This document shows, in pieces, positions 35,629-47,278 of a DNA stretch of 64,000 nt (the first letter of the stretch is position 1; each line of letters opens with the position of its first letter). The notes under the pieces were generated by a model that saw only the letters and a list, made by a program, of their open reading frames with translations, made no database searches and had not been told where the DNA came from. Source of the DNA: Rhyacophila brunnea (Eukaryota > Arthropoda > Insecta > Trichoptera > Rhyacophilidae); the NCBI GenBank assembly GCA_022495005.1, contig JAGYXB010001010.1, positions 372,001 to 436,000 of the forward strand, written 5' to 3'. Position numbers and translations under genes: made by a program.

Positions 35629-36432
35629 CGAACAGATACTATGTATATTATTATTCTGTTTTAGTTTATAATTTTTAAAATCTCAAAAATGTTTTTTAAA
35701 AAAGGGGGGTTTCATGAATTTTTTCGTCACACCAGTAGCGATGCGGCCCGCGTTACTTTAGAAACATATGTATTTGGCCCGAAGAAAAAAAGGTTTAGTA
35801 TCATTGGCTTCGAGGGTCTACGGCGTGAAAAAAAAATTTTTTTTTTTAGTGCATCACCATCAACATTGAATTTGAGACAAATAAAAACACGACAAAAAAA
35901 TGATTTCAAATTCACCAGCACCCTCTTTAGAAAAAAATCTTAGATTTTAATTTCTAACACAAAAATTTCGAAACACTAATGTCGGGTTTTTTTAGAAACC
36001 CAAAAAAATTCTCGGTGTCCACCCGAATTCCGTAGTGGTGTACACCAAGTGCAATAGACAAAAGTCTGTTAAACGAGAAGTGTTCTGTTGGCTAGGTTTG
36101 TGTATAAGTTAAATGCAATAATACTTTTTTTCCATTTTCAAATAATATTTTGGAACTTCACTATTAAAAAATCCAAAATCGACGATAAAAATTCGGTGAA
36201 AAGAACGACTACACCCACCACCATGGCCCATGGCTGACATGGCCACCATGGGCTGACAGGGCTACAGCCTGGGGGCCCGGACTTAAGAGGGTCCGTCGTG
36301 GCGGCTCGTCCAATTGTGAGATAAACACACCAGAAATTTGTTGTATTATAAAAAAAAAATCGCATGTGGCGCTATACTACTTCATCAAAATTAACATAAA
36401 AAATATGTAGTATGATGAAAATATAATATACT
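35629..36432. other. No gene recognised; possible hAT 3' sequence
   Basis: Contains an ATGCGGCCCGCG stretch (about 35740) like the ends of the hAT type just upstream, and a GC-rich patch at 36215-36305 with GGGGGCCCGG. Neither gives a verifiable terminus. A short minus-strand frame at 36138-36365 has no family resemblance. Confidence 0.4.
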
Positions 36433-38780
36433 TATGACGATACCCTGGTCCCGGAATAATCCCAAAGGTACTTTATCTTCAACCGGTCCTGCCCTCAGAC
36501 CGATTAAGAACCTTTGTTTAGCTAGCTCAGTACTATTTGGGAGAGGGTGGTCACCTAAAGTTCTTGCCCGACACTTTTAGAATACACTACGACGATATTA
36601 TTTAACTTTATATTGTTTAAGAATCACCACCTACTACCTAGTAATAGGTTGGGGTCTGGGTCATTAATTATTTGATTAACCTCAAATTCAAACTTATTTC
36701 CGTAAATATATACGTAAACGTCAAAGTCAGCTGACTATCTGTCACTTTCTTTTGTATCAGATGTTTTTCGTAAAATACTTCGCAGATTATTTTCAAAATA
36801 AAAACTCCTTGCAGTAATATTGTTTAAATTATTTATTAAATTATTCTCAATAAATAAATTTATTTTTATTTAAATGTTTATTGACAATTATACATTTTAT
36901 TTTAATTTCAAAAAATTACTTATTATTTTATAAAACTTATTTAACTTATTTATTAGATAAAGTTAACTAATTATAATTATTTTATATATACGATTACACA
37001 CTTATAACTATGAGCCGCCGACTATTAACTTTGGAGAACCTATGCTCCTAAAAATAAGTTCGCGACTGATGACGTGAGACTGTGACGATATGTTGTTTAC
37101 AATATCAACTGACAGCTCGGAACACCGCGTCACCCGTTATGACGTCTAACTAATGACGCGTCGAAAATATTTCGTAAGTGAAATATACCGCGACAATATT
37201 TTAAAAACTATACGGATTCGGACCGTTTTCAGACAAGACCTCTCGGCACTATTGGAAAATCGGCGACTGAAGTGGATGGAAATGTATGGTGTTATAAAGG
37301 CCCCGAATGGGGATTACCCGAGATTTTGACGTCATGGGTGCAGACTTCCCCCACTCTAATTTTATGTTTTCTTTGAATAACTAAGGAATTACTTATATTG
37401 TAATCAAGAGATTATGTTTACGTATAAAGGTTCAAATACTTGTTATCGAAGTATAGATTTTATCAACTTACTATGTTAAAAAGGGACCTTAAGGGTCTTA
37501 CATGACTTTTCTGGGCGTGTTCACACGCGAAAAATGGACCAATGAGGTATGTTCCTACCTCTTCCACAAAGCCAAAAGCCAAAGTCTGGGACCAATCACA
37601 GAAAAGCCGTTTATTTCCCGGCTTTTCCGGAAAATTATAATCATTTGATAAAATAAAAATAAGCAATTTATTAATACCTATAAGTGGTACAAGTTTATTA
37701 ACAATCGTTAATCTTTTGACATAGATTGTCCAGATATCTACTAATTCATTTATTAGGTTTACGATTAGGAAAATGAAAATATTCCCGTTCACAATGAAGC
37801 GTAATATGAACGAGAATAATCGAAACTACTGTTTGAGTGCGTTGGCATAAAGAGAATGGCAGAAATCGAATTTGTTCGTTTCTTTTATGCAGAACTTCGC
37901 GCGCCGATTGTGGTCAGCCGAAAGTAGTTACGATTAAAATTTATTTAATTACATTTATAGAACACCTCAACTTAAAGATATAACAGTAGTTCGAATCTAG
38001 ATTTCTACGACAAGTATTTATTTATCGAGTTTGAAAATTACCTATTTCGGGTAATTTAATATTGATCTTTCGGGGTTAATTGACAGATCTAAAGAACAAT
38101 TTTTATTTGTAAATTAGGAAAGCAACCGAGTCCTTGGACTTACATTATTAGAATTTATATTTCTGAAATTCTTTCATCTATCTTTTACAAAGGTAGGTAC
38201 TTAAATTCGTACCCTTTTATTATAACTCAAAACATTAATTTATTATTTAATTTAGACGTGTGTAATAAGTACTTACAAAATGTAATCATTATATTTTAAT
38301 TACGACAATATTTGATATCATAATTTATTTATTTAAGATATTTTGCTTTGGCATCGGTAAATAGATCGCGACCAAATTTGAAAAATAAAATTTATTTCTA
38401 TATAATTCAAAATCAGATTAAATACGAATGGACATTTATTTACAATGTTTAGCAAATGATATCCCATAAGTCGTTTACAATTTATTATCTATTTTTAACC
38501 TTAATCCTATACATTTTGATTACTTACATTTCACCTTATAAGACCGTTTGGCCTTCTTGAAAGAAAACTCATCCATAGTTTACTCTGAGGGGCTATAAGT
38601 CGCTCAGATTGTACTATGGGACTCAATACATAATTGTTATAGCTTTGTTTAGAGGTAAGCCACGTATTTGCAAGTAAGAATCGACATTTAAGGTCGGACC
38701 GAAAAGTTGTGACGTCACAAATTTACTGAAAGAAAATGTCGGCTGATGGCACACATTTTAAGGCCGTGTCACTTAACTAC
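36433..38780. repeat. 2.35-kb repeat, copy B, uninterrupted
   Basis: Second copy of the repeat described at 31231, in the same orientation, with no insertion. It is very AT-rich with scattered GC words and no conserved open frame. The ends do not show clear inverted or LTR-type termini, so I leave the class open. Confidence 0.85.
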
Positions 38781-39185
38781 ATGATAATTCACGTGTATCA
38801 TTTTATATTACAATTATTTTTAGTGTTTCTAGAAAAATAAAAATGGTTATTTTATCCAATATCGAAGGGTCAAATGCTACTTGGCTACCACAAGAGAGGG
38901 TTGCGACCAGTGGTTCATAGTATGAAAACGATCGATAATATGATATGAGGTCCGACAAATATAGAATAATATAATAAAAAATATAGATAAATCCACGGAA
39001 TACCATTTGGGAACAGTACTGTAGAACATCACATTACCCTTAACCCTGGTGATAGGTAAGGGGGCCCGCCAAACATCCTGGCCTAAGGGCCCGATTCATG
39101 ATGTGGGGGCCATGCCCACCACAGTTGGTGGTGGTGTAAAATAAAAAAACATATTTTTCGGTGGAATTCGGCATAAATATAGTTG
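38781..39185. other. No gene recognised
   Basis: AT-rich, with a GC-rich patch at 39055-39120 (GGGGGCCCGCC, AAGGGCCCG) of the kind seen near hAT termini. No feature is verifiable. Confidence 0.4.
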
Positions 39186-39193
39186 CTCTAGAC

Positions 39194-41594
39194 CAGTGGT
39201 TCTTAACCGGTGCACCGCTGGCTTGTTGCAAGTGCTGTAACGAGTAAACCCGTCACATAGAGAATCTAATAAAGAAGTTTCTCTACTGGCAACATTCCAC
39301 GTCACAGATAAGCACGACTGGCCGCGACGTATGACGGCCGGGTCGGATAGGTGGGGAGACGCGGAGCGGCGGCGGAGAGCCTAGCCTTTCCCATGTTTCT
39401 GCCTTCTTCTGCTTTCTACCGTTGTGCTGAGCGCACGCACCGGGCACGGCTGCCTGCCGAGGCGGGCAATGGCGTCCATATTTCCAGGCACGCACCCATT
39501 TGTGATAAGTGTTTATGGTACAATTACCGATGGTGTGAACCCGAAGACGTTGAAGTTGAAAGGACAAACCGAGGAGAACTGTATCAGCTCCGTTATGCCA
39601 CCGCATACGGATCTATGTAAATATGTGTAATTACTTATCTTTGTTCTCATCATGTTTTATTAAGGTTTAGGTTTATTGCTGGCGACGGAGATACTCGTGT
39701 GACGATCTCCGTCCCATTTATTTTCTTTGTAATTATTTGTATACTATCGCTGAGTTAGTATTTTCCTATTAAATGTTGCAACTCACAGCAATCTAACTTA
39801 AATCATCTTTTAATTATTAACCTAAAATCCCACTATACACATGGTCTTTTGCAGCTGTTTCCCTCCCAAAGAAAAGCTTGCTGGCGTCCATCCTGGTAGA
39901 TGGAGGTCGTTTAAAGGTTCAGTGAAACATGCAATCCTCATTCCAGACTCCATAAGAGTCTGGGGATCCACGCCATGGCGTGGGTTTAGCTACCATTTGA
40001 ACAGTAGCAGAGTATTTATTTTGTTACATTTGCGCTTTCACGCGGTTCAGACAGTGAAGTGGGTTTTATATGTTTCACTAGCCGAACGTGTTAATTTTCG
40101 TCGCCAGCTAATCATTTTATTATTTCGTGTTTATGTATTATTCATAGCAGACGGACTTCTAGAAACGCAATTTCTAACGGTTCGAGAATGGTCTATAGCA
40201 ACGGAACATTTTGGTTGGAATGATGAGAAGTGAGCGTGAGCTCGCATTCTTGAAAAAGATGCGTGCACTTCTCGCTCAACGGTCATAAATGCAGCACGCA
40301 CATTTTTTTTTGCGCTCTGCATTAATAGATGAACAAGTTTCATTTAACTTCGAGTCAGTTTATCATTCATAATAGTAACGTTAAAGTTGTTTGTTAGTTG
40401 AAAACGTTTCTGAATTGTGGATTATTTTTTTTTATTATTTATTTGAATCAATCAAATAATTCACGACACGTCATCATCTGTGAACTAGTGTGAAGTTTTC
40501 GAGGGAGCATGTCCGCTTTCTGCGCACATGGATGGTTGGTTAGAATCCAACATCCGATTTACATCTACGTTTATTTGTGCAATCGATGCACATTTATAAC
40601 TTTTGCGTTAATTATTTAACGCGTTGTGAATACTTAATGCGTTGTGCCTTTCAATATACTGTTTTAGAATTTATTGAAAAGCATGTGATCGAACGATGTC
40701 AGTCATCATATCAAGTCTTAGGATTTGAGAATAATGGAGAAGGACGACGACGAGTACATTTTTTCATTCCCTACCATCCACCGAGGAGGCACTTTTGAAT
40801 ATTTCGCGTTGGAGGAACGTGGAGTTGTTTCTCGAGGATGATGGATCAGACGTAGAAGTCGCGTGGCCTTCCGGTTCACGGCGGATACTCTTCTACGCAC
40901 TCCATCAAAGCTAAGTCTTTCGTGTAATTACTTAAATGAATTTTCGATTATAGAGATTTAACTTGTATGAAAACTTACAAGATAGTTAGACTATGGTTTC
41001 CTCTCGGTTGCGTAGCATATCTTGTGCGTCGTCAAATAAATAAAATTTGTTTTTGTTCGATCCAAAAACAAATTCAGTGTGAGACGAATTTGGTAATAAC
41101 TTTTTGTTACAAAATTCACGAGCGCTCTCTTATTGCCAAAACACGGCAAAATAACATCGACTCGCTTGGGAATATTTTTTCCTTTTCACAAAAGTTCACA
41201 GTGGCGTGCCTTGTTGAATATTTCTCGTATTTTTATGCAACATCATTCTAGAACATTCCGTTAAGAATTGTGTGATGTCATTGTAGTTACTTTGTGCTGT
41301 GATTAGCGATAAGTAGAATTAAAATAATTTTACCATGAAATTATTTTAGGATGATGATCTTTGTATTTATCTGTAAATGATGAGCCAGTTTTCGTCAGTT
41401 TCGGTTAGTGTTTAGGTCGGTGGTTGTTCGTTGCGGCTTGGTGCATAACATTTTCGTATAGTAATAAGTAATACTCGTATCTGTGAAAATATGTGTAGCA
41501 AGTGGTAGTAAATTTTATGTTGTGGATGTGGACATCCGCATCATTTTTCCATTTAGTATAAATTCTTTGTTTAGTTTTATATTACTTTCTCGAA
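39194..41594. other. Left interior of the hAT-bounded block, no gene recognised
   Basis: 39.28-39.60 kb is GC-rich and open on both strands without family resemblance. Near 40.73-40.91 kb adjacent frames encode an acidic stretch (MEKDDDEYIFS, then LFLEDDGSDVEV) that looks gene-like but is broken by stops. No LTR matching the 3' side of the gypsy gag-pol could be found here. Confidence 0.4.
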
Positions 41595-42491
41595 ATGGTG
41601 TGGTCAAACGTTAATAACGTTGCAATTGGCATCAGGAAAAGCTGCAAGGCGGCTACCCTGAAGTCAGCGCTAGAAGCCAGGGGTAATAAACCCAGTAAAA
41701 AACTCTCGCAAATGCAAGAGCAAGCGGAAATCTGGAATAGCAAGCTATGTCCCGGCCCGCTTGAGGAAAAAGCTGAGGATTTCGAATCACTCTCGTCATT
41801 CTCTCAAATAGTAGAAATGAAACCTGCTATAAATTATAAAGTGCTAAATTCAATGCACATTAAATATGACGGTTTAACACCAGTTCACGACTTTGTCATC
41901 AGAGTGGAAGACATTATGAGAAATCGTGGGCTATCATTCACCACAATGATGGTGTACTTTTCAGAGATATTACAGGGTAGAGCCTTGGGGTGGTTCCGCT
42001 TGGTGGAAAGCGAAGTAAATACATGGCAGGAGTTGAAGTCAGCTTTGTATTTACAATTCGAAGGGCCGACGGTTGGCGCCGCGTTGGTTGAGAGTATGCT
42101 AATTAAAAGGCAAAAAGAACAGGAACCAGCCTGCGACTTCATACTAGATATGAGATTGTTAGCGGGTAGATTGAGACCTGCCTACTCCGTTAGTGATTTA
42201 ATGGAAATAATTACTAGCAGAATGGTAGAACGCATTCGTACAGGTGTCAGCCTGCAGAAGCCCAAAACCTTCACTGAGTTAGTAAAAGTTTGTAGCGACA
42301 TTGAAAGATCAAAGTTAGCTCCAATCTCTTTCATCTCGACCAACCCCTCAAGTCTTGAACTGGCAACAATAGACACAAATCCTTCAAGGCCAAGTAATAA
42401 CAATATCAGAATTAATTCATTAAGTTATACAGGTCCAGAATTTCGATTGAATCAGTGGATGATACAGTCCAGCCCGCAATCGGCGCTTTGA
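41595..42491 (+). CDS. gag: gag-like protein of a Ty3/gypsy-type element
   Basis: A 298-codon open frame. Its middle resembles the retrotransposon gag capsid domain: GLTPVHDFVIRVEDIM, then ILQGRALGWFR, WQELKSALYLQF and RQKEQEPACDFI. No CCHC zinc knuckle is present at the C-terminus, where one is usually found. The gag end and the protease start are both incomplete, so a deletion seems to have removed the knuckle and the first part of the protease. The next frame overlaps it and lies in the -1 register, as is usual for gag-pol frameshifting. Start chosen as the first ATG of the frame. Confidence 0.8.
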   Translation: MVWSNVNNVAIGIRKSCKAATLKSALEARGNKPSKKLSQMQEQAEIWNSKLCPGPLEEKAEDFESLSSFSQIVEMKPAINYKVLNSMHIKYDGLTPVHDFVIRVEDIMRNRGLSFTTMMVYFSEILQGRALGWFRLVESEVNTWQELKSALYLQFEGPTVGAALVESMLIKRQKEQEPACDFILDMRLLAGRLRPAYSVSDLMEIITSRMVERIRTGVSLQKPKTFTELVKVCSDIERSKLAPISFISTNPSSLELATIDTNPSRPSNNNIRINSLSYTGPEFRLNQWMIQSSPQSAL

Positions 42492-45346
42492 AAATTCCAG
42501 TCAAAGTAGGCCGCGAAACCAAAACTGTATACTTTACCATAATACCTAGCCTCCAACCCGATGTGATTTTGGGCATCGACTTTTGGAAGTTGTTCAAAAT
42601 CACACCAGAATTAGTCTATCTTAACAAAAATCGTAAGCATAACTCGTGTATGGTAAATTCCGTTACCTCAAAAAATCTAGTTAACTTATCAGTAGTTGAA
42701 CACAGTCAGCTAGCCTCGATTAAAGAAAAATTTGAGTCGATTTCCTTCGAACGTTGTGGATTGGGGAGAACCCACTTGATACAGCACCGCATTGTAACGA
42801 ATGGGGGCCCAATCAAACAACGCTATTATCCGCTCTCCCCTGCAAAACAGGCAATATTAGAGAATGAGCTAGACAATATGCTTAAGCTTGGAGTAGTCAG
42901 GAGATCACGTTCCGCGTGGAGCAATCCGATCTTAATAGTGCCAAAAAAAGATGGCACCGGGAGATTTTGTTTGGACTCGCGCAAACTGAACGCGATCACG
43001 GTCCCAGACAGTTATCCTTTGCCGTATATTTCACAGATTTTAGATAATTTAAGAGACGCAAAATATATTTCATCAATTGACTTGTCGAAAGCCTTTTGGC
43101 AGATTCCTTTAACGGAGGATTCTTGTAAAAAGACAGCTTTTGTGGTTCCACGCAGAGGTTTGTTTGAGTTTCTCGTGATGCCTTTTGATACCAAAAACTC
43201 AAGCGCGGAATTACAGAGATTGTCTGACAGTTTGTTCGGCCCGGAATTCGAAGCCAAGGTTTTCTGTTATATTGACGATGTGATTGTGGTATCTGAAGAT
43301 TTTGACAGCCACATGAAGTTACTACACCGCGTTTATGAAAAGTTTAAACAATCGGGCATGACTATAAATTTCTCTAAATCGGAATTTTGCAGAAAAGAAC
43401 TAAAATACCTAGGGTACATAGTAAATGAAGAGGGATTACATTGCGATCCAGTGAAGTTAGACAGCGTCAAGAATTTTCCCGTTCCCAAGAATCCTCGGGA
43501 CGTGAAATCATTCTTAGAACTATGTTCATATTACAGGAGATTTATAGACAACTTTGTCAAGGCGGCAAGTCTTTTGACAGGCTTGACAAGTGTGCGCAAG
43601 GGAGCTTCCGCGTTCACTTGGTCAGATGAGGCTCAGGCGTCGTTTGGGGCGCTCAAACTCGCACTTACCTCAGCCCCAGTCTTAGCGTGTCCTGATTTTG
43701 CTCGTCCGTTCACTTTACATTGTGATGCTTCTAACCTAGGGCTAGGCTCAGTCCTCACGCAGGAATTTTCTGATGGCGAGCACCCGATTGCATTTTACTC
43801 TCGCACCTTAACAAAGCCTCAACGCAACTACACGACCACTGAGTTAGAGCTGTTGGCGATTTTAGACAGTATATTTCACTTTAGGAGATACCTAGAGGGA
43901 AATAAGTTTACAGTAATTACTGACCACGCGAGTTTAAAATGGTTAACGACGCTCGAGAGTCCAATGGGCAGGCTCGCTCGTTGGGCCGCAAGACTTTCAC
44001 GGTATGACTTTTCGATTAAACATCGTCCAGGAAGGCTTAACACCGTCCCCGATGTACTATCAAGAAATCCAGTCGTAATTGCATCTGTTAGTGCTAGAAA
44101 CACTGCAAACCCACCGGACCCTTGGTACAAAAACTTAGTCAATGACGTGAAGTCTCACCCAGAAAGATTCCCGAGATTCAAGTTTGAGGGAGGTAAATTA
44201 CTCAGGTTCAAGGGAGGAGATCTGCTCCTAGATGACTCTAATTGGAAAGAGTGCGTCAAGGGCGCAGATAGAACAAAACTGATCTCAGAGTTTCATAGTG
44301 AAAACGCGTCAGTGCATTTTGGCACATTCAAAACATTCAAGCGCATTTCTTCACTATTCTATTGGCCAGGAATTTACAGAGATGTTAACTTATTTATTAA
44401 GGGTTGTGCAATATGCAAGACATATAAACACACAACCAGTGCACCGGCGGGACTTATGTCGAATCCGAAGGAGGTCGACCGCCCGATGCAGTCGTTGTCG
44501 ATTGATTTGATAGGGCTTCTACCAAAATCAAAGGAGGGATACATGCACATTCTTTCAGTTGTTGACGTCTTTTCCAAATATGTGTGGTTACACCCACTTA
44601 GGAGAGCTACAGCGACACCTATCATAAAATTCATTGAACAGGAGATCTTTCTTAAACATGGAGTACCTAGAAGTATTCTATCGGAAAATGGTCGTCAATT
44701 CATATCTAAGGAATTCAAGGCGTTCATTAATAAGTATTCTATTCCCAAATTGTTCCTTAATGCGGTTTACTCGCTGCAGAGCAATACAGTTGAGAGATAT
44801 AACCAGACAGTGGGTACCTCACTGGCTATCCTCGTAGGAAAGGATCAGAAACTCTGGTCGCAATGTCTTCAAAGCGTGCAGACTGCGATAAACGCATCTG
44901 TAAACTTAGCAACCAAGTACTCCCCCTTTTTCCTCATGCACAGTCGAGAGATAATCTTGGATGGTCGTTTTCATCTTCTGAAAGACTATCTCAAGACCAA
45001 AAACTCAGTTCTCCTTGCGGCAGCAGACTATGCGCAGTATGCTGGTTGCATAGAGAATTTGCCGTTCGTCTTCGAAATCGTTCAAGCTCAGCTTTTGGAA
45101 AATTTTCAATCGAACGCCAAAAGGTATAATCTCAGAAGGAAAGATACTCAACTTGTCGTTGGACAGAGGGTCTGGAGGAAAAACTTTACACTCTCAGATT
45201 CGGAAAATTATTTCAGTACCAAGCTTGCGCAACGGTATGTGGAAAATATAGTTTTAACCAAGATCTCTCCGTTAGTTTATGAATTAGGTGGTCTGAATGG
45301 TAAGTCGTTAGGTCGATTTCATATAAAGGATATCGCCAAATATTAG
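42455..45346 (+). CDS. pol: pol polyprotein (partial protease, RT, RNase H, integrase), Ty3/gypsy type
   Basis: Open for 963 codons with no stop; there is no ATG at its head (GTG at 42455). Residues 1-50 are the last part of an aspartic protease (VILGIDFW), but the DTG/DSG active site is absent. The reverse transcriptase has YIDDV near residue 272. RNase H keeps HCDAS, TELELLAIL and TDHASL (near 488). Integrase has an intact H-H-C-C zinc domain and the first catalytic Asp (SIDLIG, near 680). The second catalytic Asp is replaced by Glu (SENGRQF, near 741), and a Glu is present in VERYNQ (near 777). There is no env-like frame downstream. Confidence 0.9.
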   Translation: MDDTVQPAIGALKIPVKVGRETKTVYFTIIPSLQPDVILGIDFWKLFKITPELVYLNKNRKHNSCMVNSVTSKNLVNLSVVEHSQLASIKEKFESISFERCGLGRTHLIQHRIVTNGGPIKQRYYPLSPAKQAILENELDNMLKLGVVRRSRSAWSNPILIVPKKDGTGRFCLDSRKLNAITVPDSYPLPYISQILDNLRDAKYISSIDLSKAFWQIPLTEDSCKKTAFVVPRRGLFEFLVMPFDTKNSSAELQRLSDSLFGPEFEAKVFCYIDDVIVVSEDFDSHMKLLHRVYEKFKQSGMTINFSKSEFCRKELKYLGYIVNEEGLHCDPVKLDSVKNFPVPKNPRDVKSFLELCSYYRRFIDNFVKAASLLTGLTSVRKGASAFTWSDEAQASFGALKLALTSAPVLACPDFARPFTLHCDASNLGLGSVLTQEFSDGEHPIAFYSRTLTKPQRNYTTTELELLAILDSIFHFRRYLEGNKFTVITDHASLKWLTTLESPMGRLARWAARLSRYDFSIKHRPGRLNTVPDVLSRNPVVIASVSARNTANPPDPWYKNLVNDVKSHPERFPRFKFEGGKLLRFKGGDLLLDDSNWKECVKGADRTKLISEFHSENASVHFGTFKTFKRISSLFYWPGIYRDVNLFIKGCAICKTYKHTTSAPAGLMSNPKEVDRPMQSLSIDLIGLLPKSKEGYMHILSVVDVFSKYVWLHPLRRATATPIIKFIEQEIFLKHGVPRSILSENGRQFISKEFKAFINKYSIPKLFLNAVYSLQSNTVERYNQTVGTSLAILVGKDQKLWSQCLQSVQTAINASVNLATKYSPFFLMHSREIILDGRFHLLKDYLKTKNSVLLAAADYAQYAGCIENLPFVFEIVQAQLLENFQSNAKRYNLRRKDTQLVVGQRVWRKNFTLSDSENYFSTKLAQRYVENIVLTKISPLVYELGGLNGKSLGRFHIKDIAKY

Positions 45347-46831
45347 TTAGTAATTGTCTCGTCCAACATCGTCGTTAGATATATTACTTCGTATGGTGTA
45401 TTTTAATATACATAAGTCTAGTATAGGTTGACGTAAGTCTTCCCCCGTAAGACTTTGTTGTTAAGTTAAGTACAGTGAAACCTTGGTCCAACAATGTTGA
45501 CCATTGCGTTCACTGGGAGAATCAAAGTAGCGGTTTATCGTGTTGGAAGGAATTAGATAGGTGAGCAAATTTTCGCTCAAGTGAGGTTGCGCAGTTGCGT
45601 GAGATTTTGACATAAAGGGTTATCTCACAAAAGGCAATTTGCATTCTCATCTTTTGCTCCATGGTCACTATCATTTTCCATGGGAAGTAACGTGTTGAAG
45701 AGGTATATTACTGCTCTCTGTTTGCTGCAGAGGACCAGTCTCAAATATACAATTTGTGGTTTCAACTTGCGTCACTTTGTGCCTGCCTACGGGGGTGCGC
45801 GAACATCGCCAAAGTCACAGTGCGCAATTCAATCTCATTCTTCTTACTTACGTCACTCAGGTCAATTCACCATAGATCGATTAAACATTCATGGTAATTG
45901 ACAATGCGAGTCCCAAGTCCAATACTTTTCCATCAAGTTAACACTCGTCGCGAAACACAATGTGCAGGATGTGTCATTAATGATAACACATTTACCTTAG
46001 CATGTTGCTGACTTTGTCCACTCATGTTCTCGATTCAGCCAGATGGGCTAAAGGCAGACAGCCAGCAGCTCAACTGGTGAGAACCTACATAAACAAGCAT
46101 CGAATTGGTTTTCATTGTTTCAAAATGACTTGTTTATTCCTCATTTTTAGCGTAACACAGACTTCACGTTGCAAAAAGCACGAGAATCTAGTCGTGTTAC
46201 TAGGTGCATCATTACTAACCACTAACAAATGCAAATTTGCACGTTGTTTCAGTGCAAGTAAATCCTTAATATTTCCAAGCGCACGCCAAGTGTTGCCAGG
46301 ATAATATGCCACCTACTGAGATAATCTTCGTGATTTCTCAAATTCTGAATTAATTTTACTTACATTTTTGCTTACTTAGGGTTTTGTGTGTGTGTGTTGT
46401 CCAATAGGCATAAAATCCATAATTTAAGTAAAGTGCGTTTTCATCGCACCATTGTAAGCAACATACTTACGATGAGGAACCTTTGTCGTGTAATCACACT
46501 TTAGGTCTCCATGTTAGCCGTCTGTGCACTTTCACGGGCACTTCACATGGTAGGTGGATGTGAACCCCTTTTCCACAATCTATCTTCTTCCCTGATATGT
46601 CAAATGTGTCTAGTTTGACCACCCCGTTCCTTGCAGAGTTCTGTGGTAGCACTCTCAACTGCCTCGGATCACATACGATTCCCAGACAGCGGATTTTTTT
46701 CATTGCGTTTAACCCTGGAAACTTGCATTTGTTTGAGAAGCCTTGTAAGCTCCAAGCAGTGCGTATCCGTGCCCACGAATTCCAAGGAAGACCATTCAAG
46801 CTCTTCATCGTCACTTGACGAAAGGGGTGAT
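45347..46831. other. Downstream of gypsy pol, no gene recognised
   Basis: Expected to contain a polypurine tract and 3' LTR, but no sequence here matches the region 5' of gag. On the minus strand, 46500-46863 has two overlapping frames, one with a Ser/Asp/Glu-rich start (LSSSDDEELEWSSLEF), which may be a decayed coding region of unknown type. Confidence 0.4.
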
Positions 46832-46990
46832 GGTCGAACCACAGATTGCTCTGTGTTTGACACATGCTAGATGTGTGCATCTAGCGGTTTTTGTTTACAT
46901 ACTGTATTGTCACTTCAATATTAAGTATAGTTGACTAAGTACTCGTACGTTCATATTGTACAGCGATAGCATGTAACCCATCCTTCGCAC
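46832..46990. repeat. Tandem repeat unit 1 (about 160-180 bp)
   Basis: Starts GGTCGAACCACAG and ends CCTTCGCAC; about 80% alike to 50743-50897. The Harbinger element inserted at the right edge of this unit, so the two units were originally adjacent. Confidence 0.85.
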
Positions 46991-47278
46991 TAATGCCGGC
47001 GCTCCATTGGCACGCAAGTCAGACGATTTACAGTCTTCGGACTTTTTTTTCGCGTGGAGCACCCCAGGTCTGCGGACTTTTTAATCCGCAGACCAGGCTC
47101 GTTGGATTTCAAACATGTTTGATATTTTACTCGCCGAGCCGCTGAAATTCGTACGTTCACCACGCTTTACCGTCACATTATTTATATCTATGCCGACGGA
47201 CGACAGCGCCATATATTAGTCTATGAGCGCCATCATTATTTTACTGTCATTCAAAGTGTTCGGACATCGAAAACAACA

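Noticed and set aside
36210..36310. GC-rich CCATGG/GGGCCC patch as a hAT terminus paired with 39055-39120
   Set aside because: Only loose similarity in GGGCCC words; no duplication or consistent inverted termini.
31231..38780. The 2.35-kb repeats as LTRs of one element
   Set aside because: No gag, pol, priming site or polypurine tract lies between them, and their ends lack a clear TG...CA pattern.
39283..39620. Frames of about 90-107 codons on both strands
   Set aside because: Located in a GC-rich patch just inside a hAT terminus with no family resemblance.
40735..40912. Acidic stretch MEKDDDEYIFS and following frame as an exon
   Set aside because: Looks coding-like, but frames are broken and no splice sites or family support it; kept only as a note in the spacer entry.
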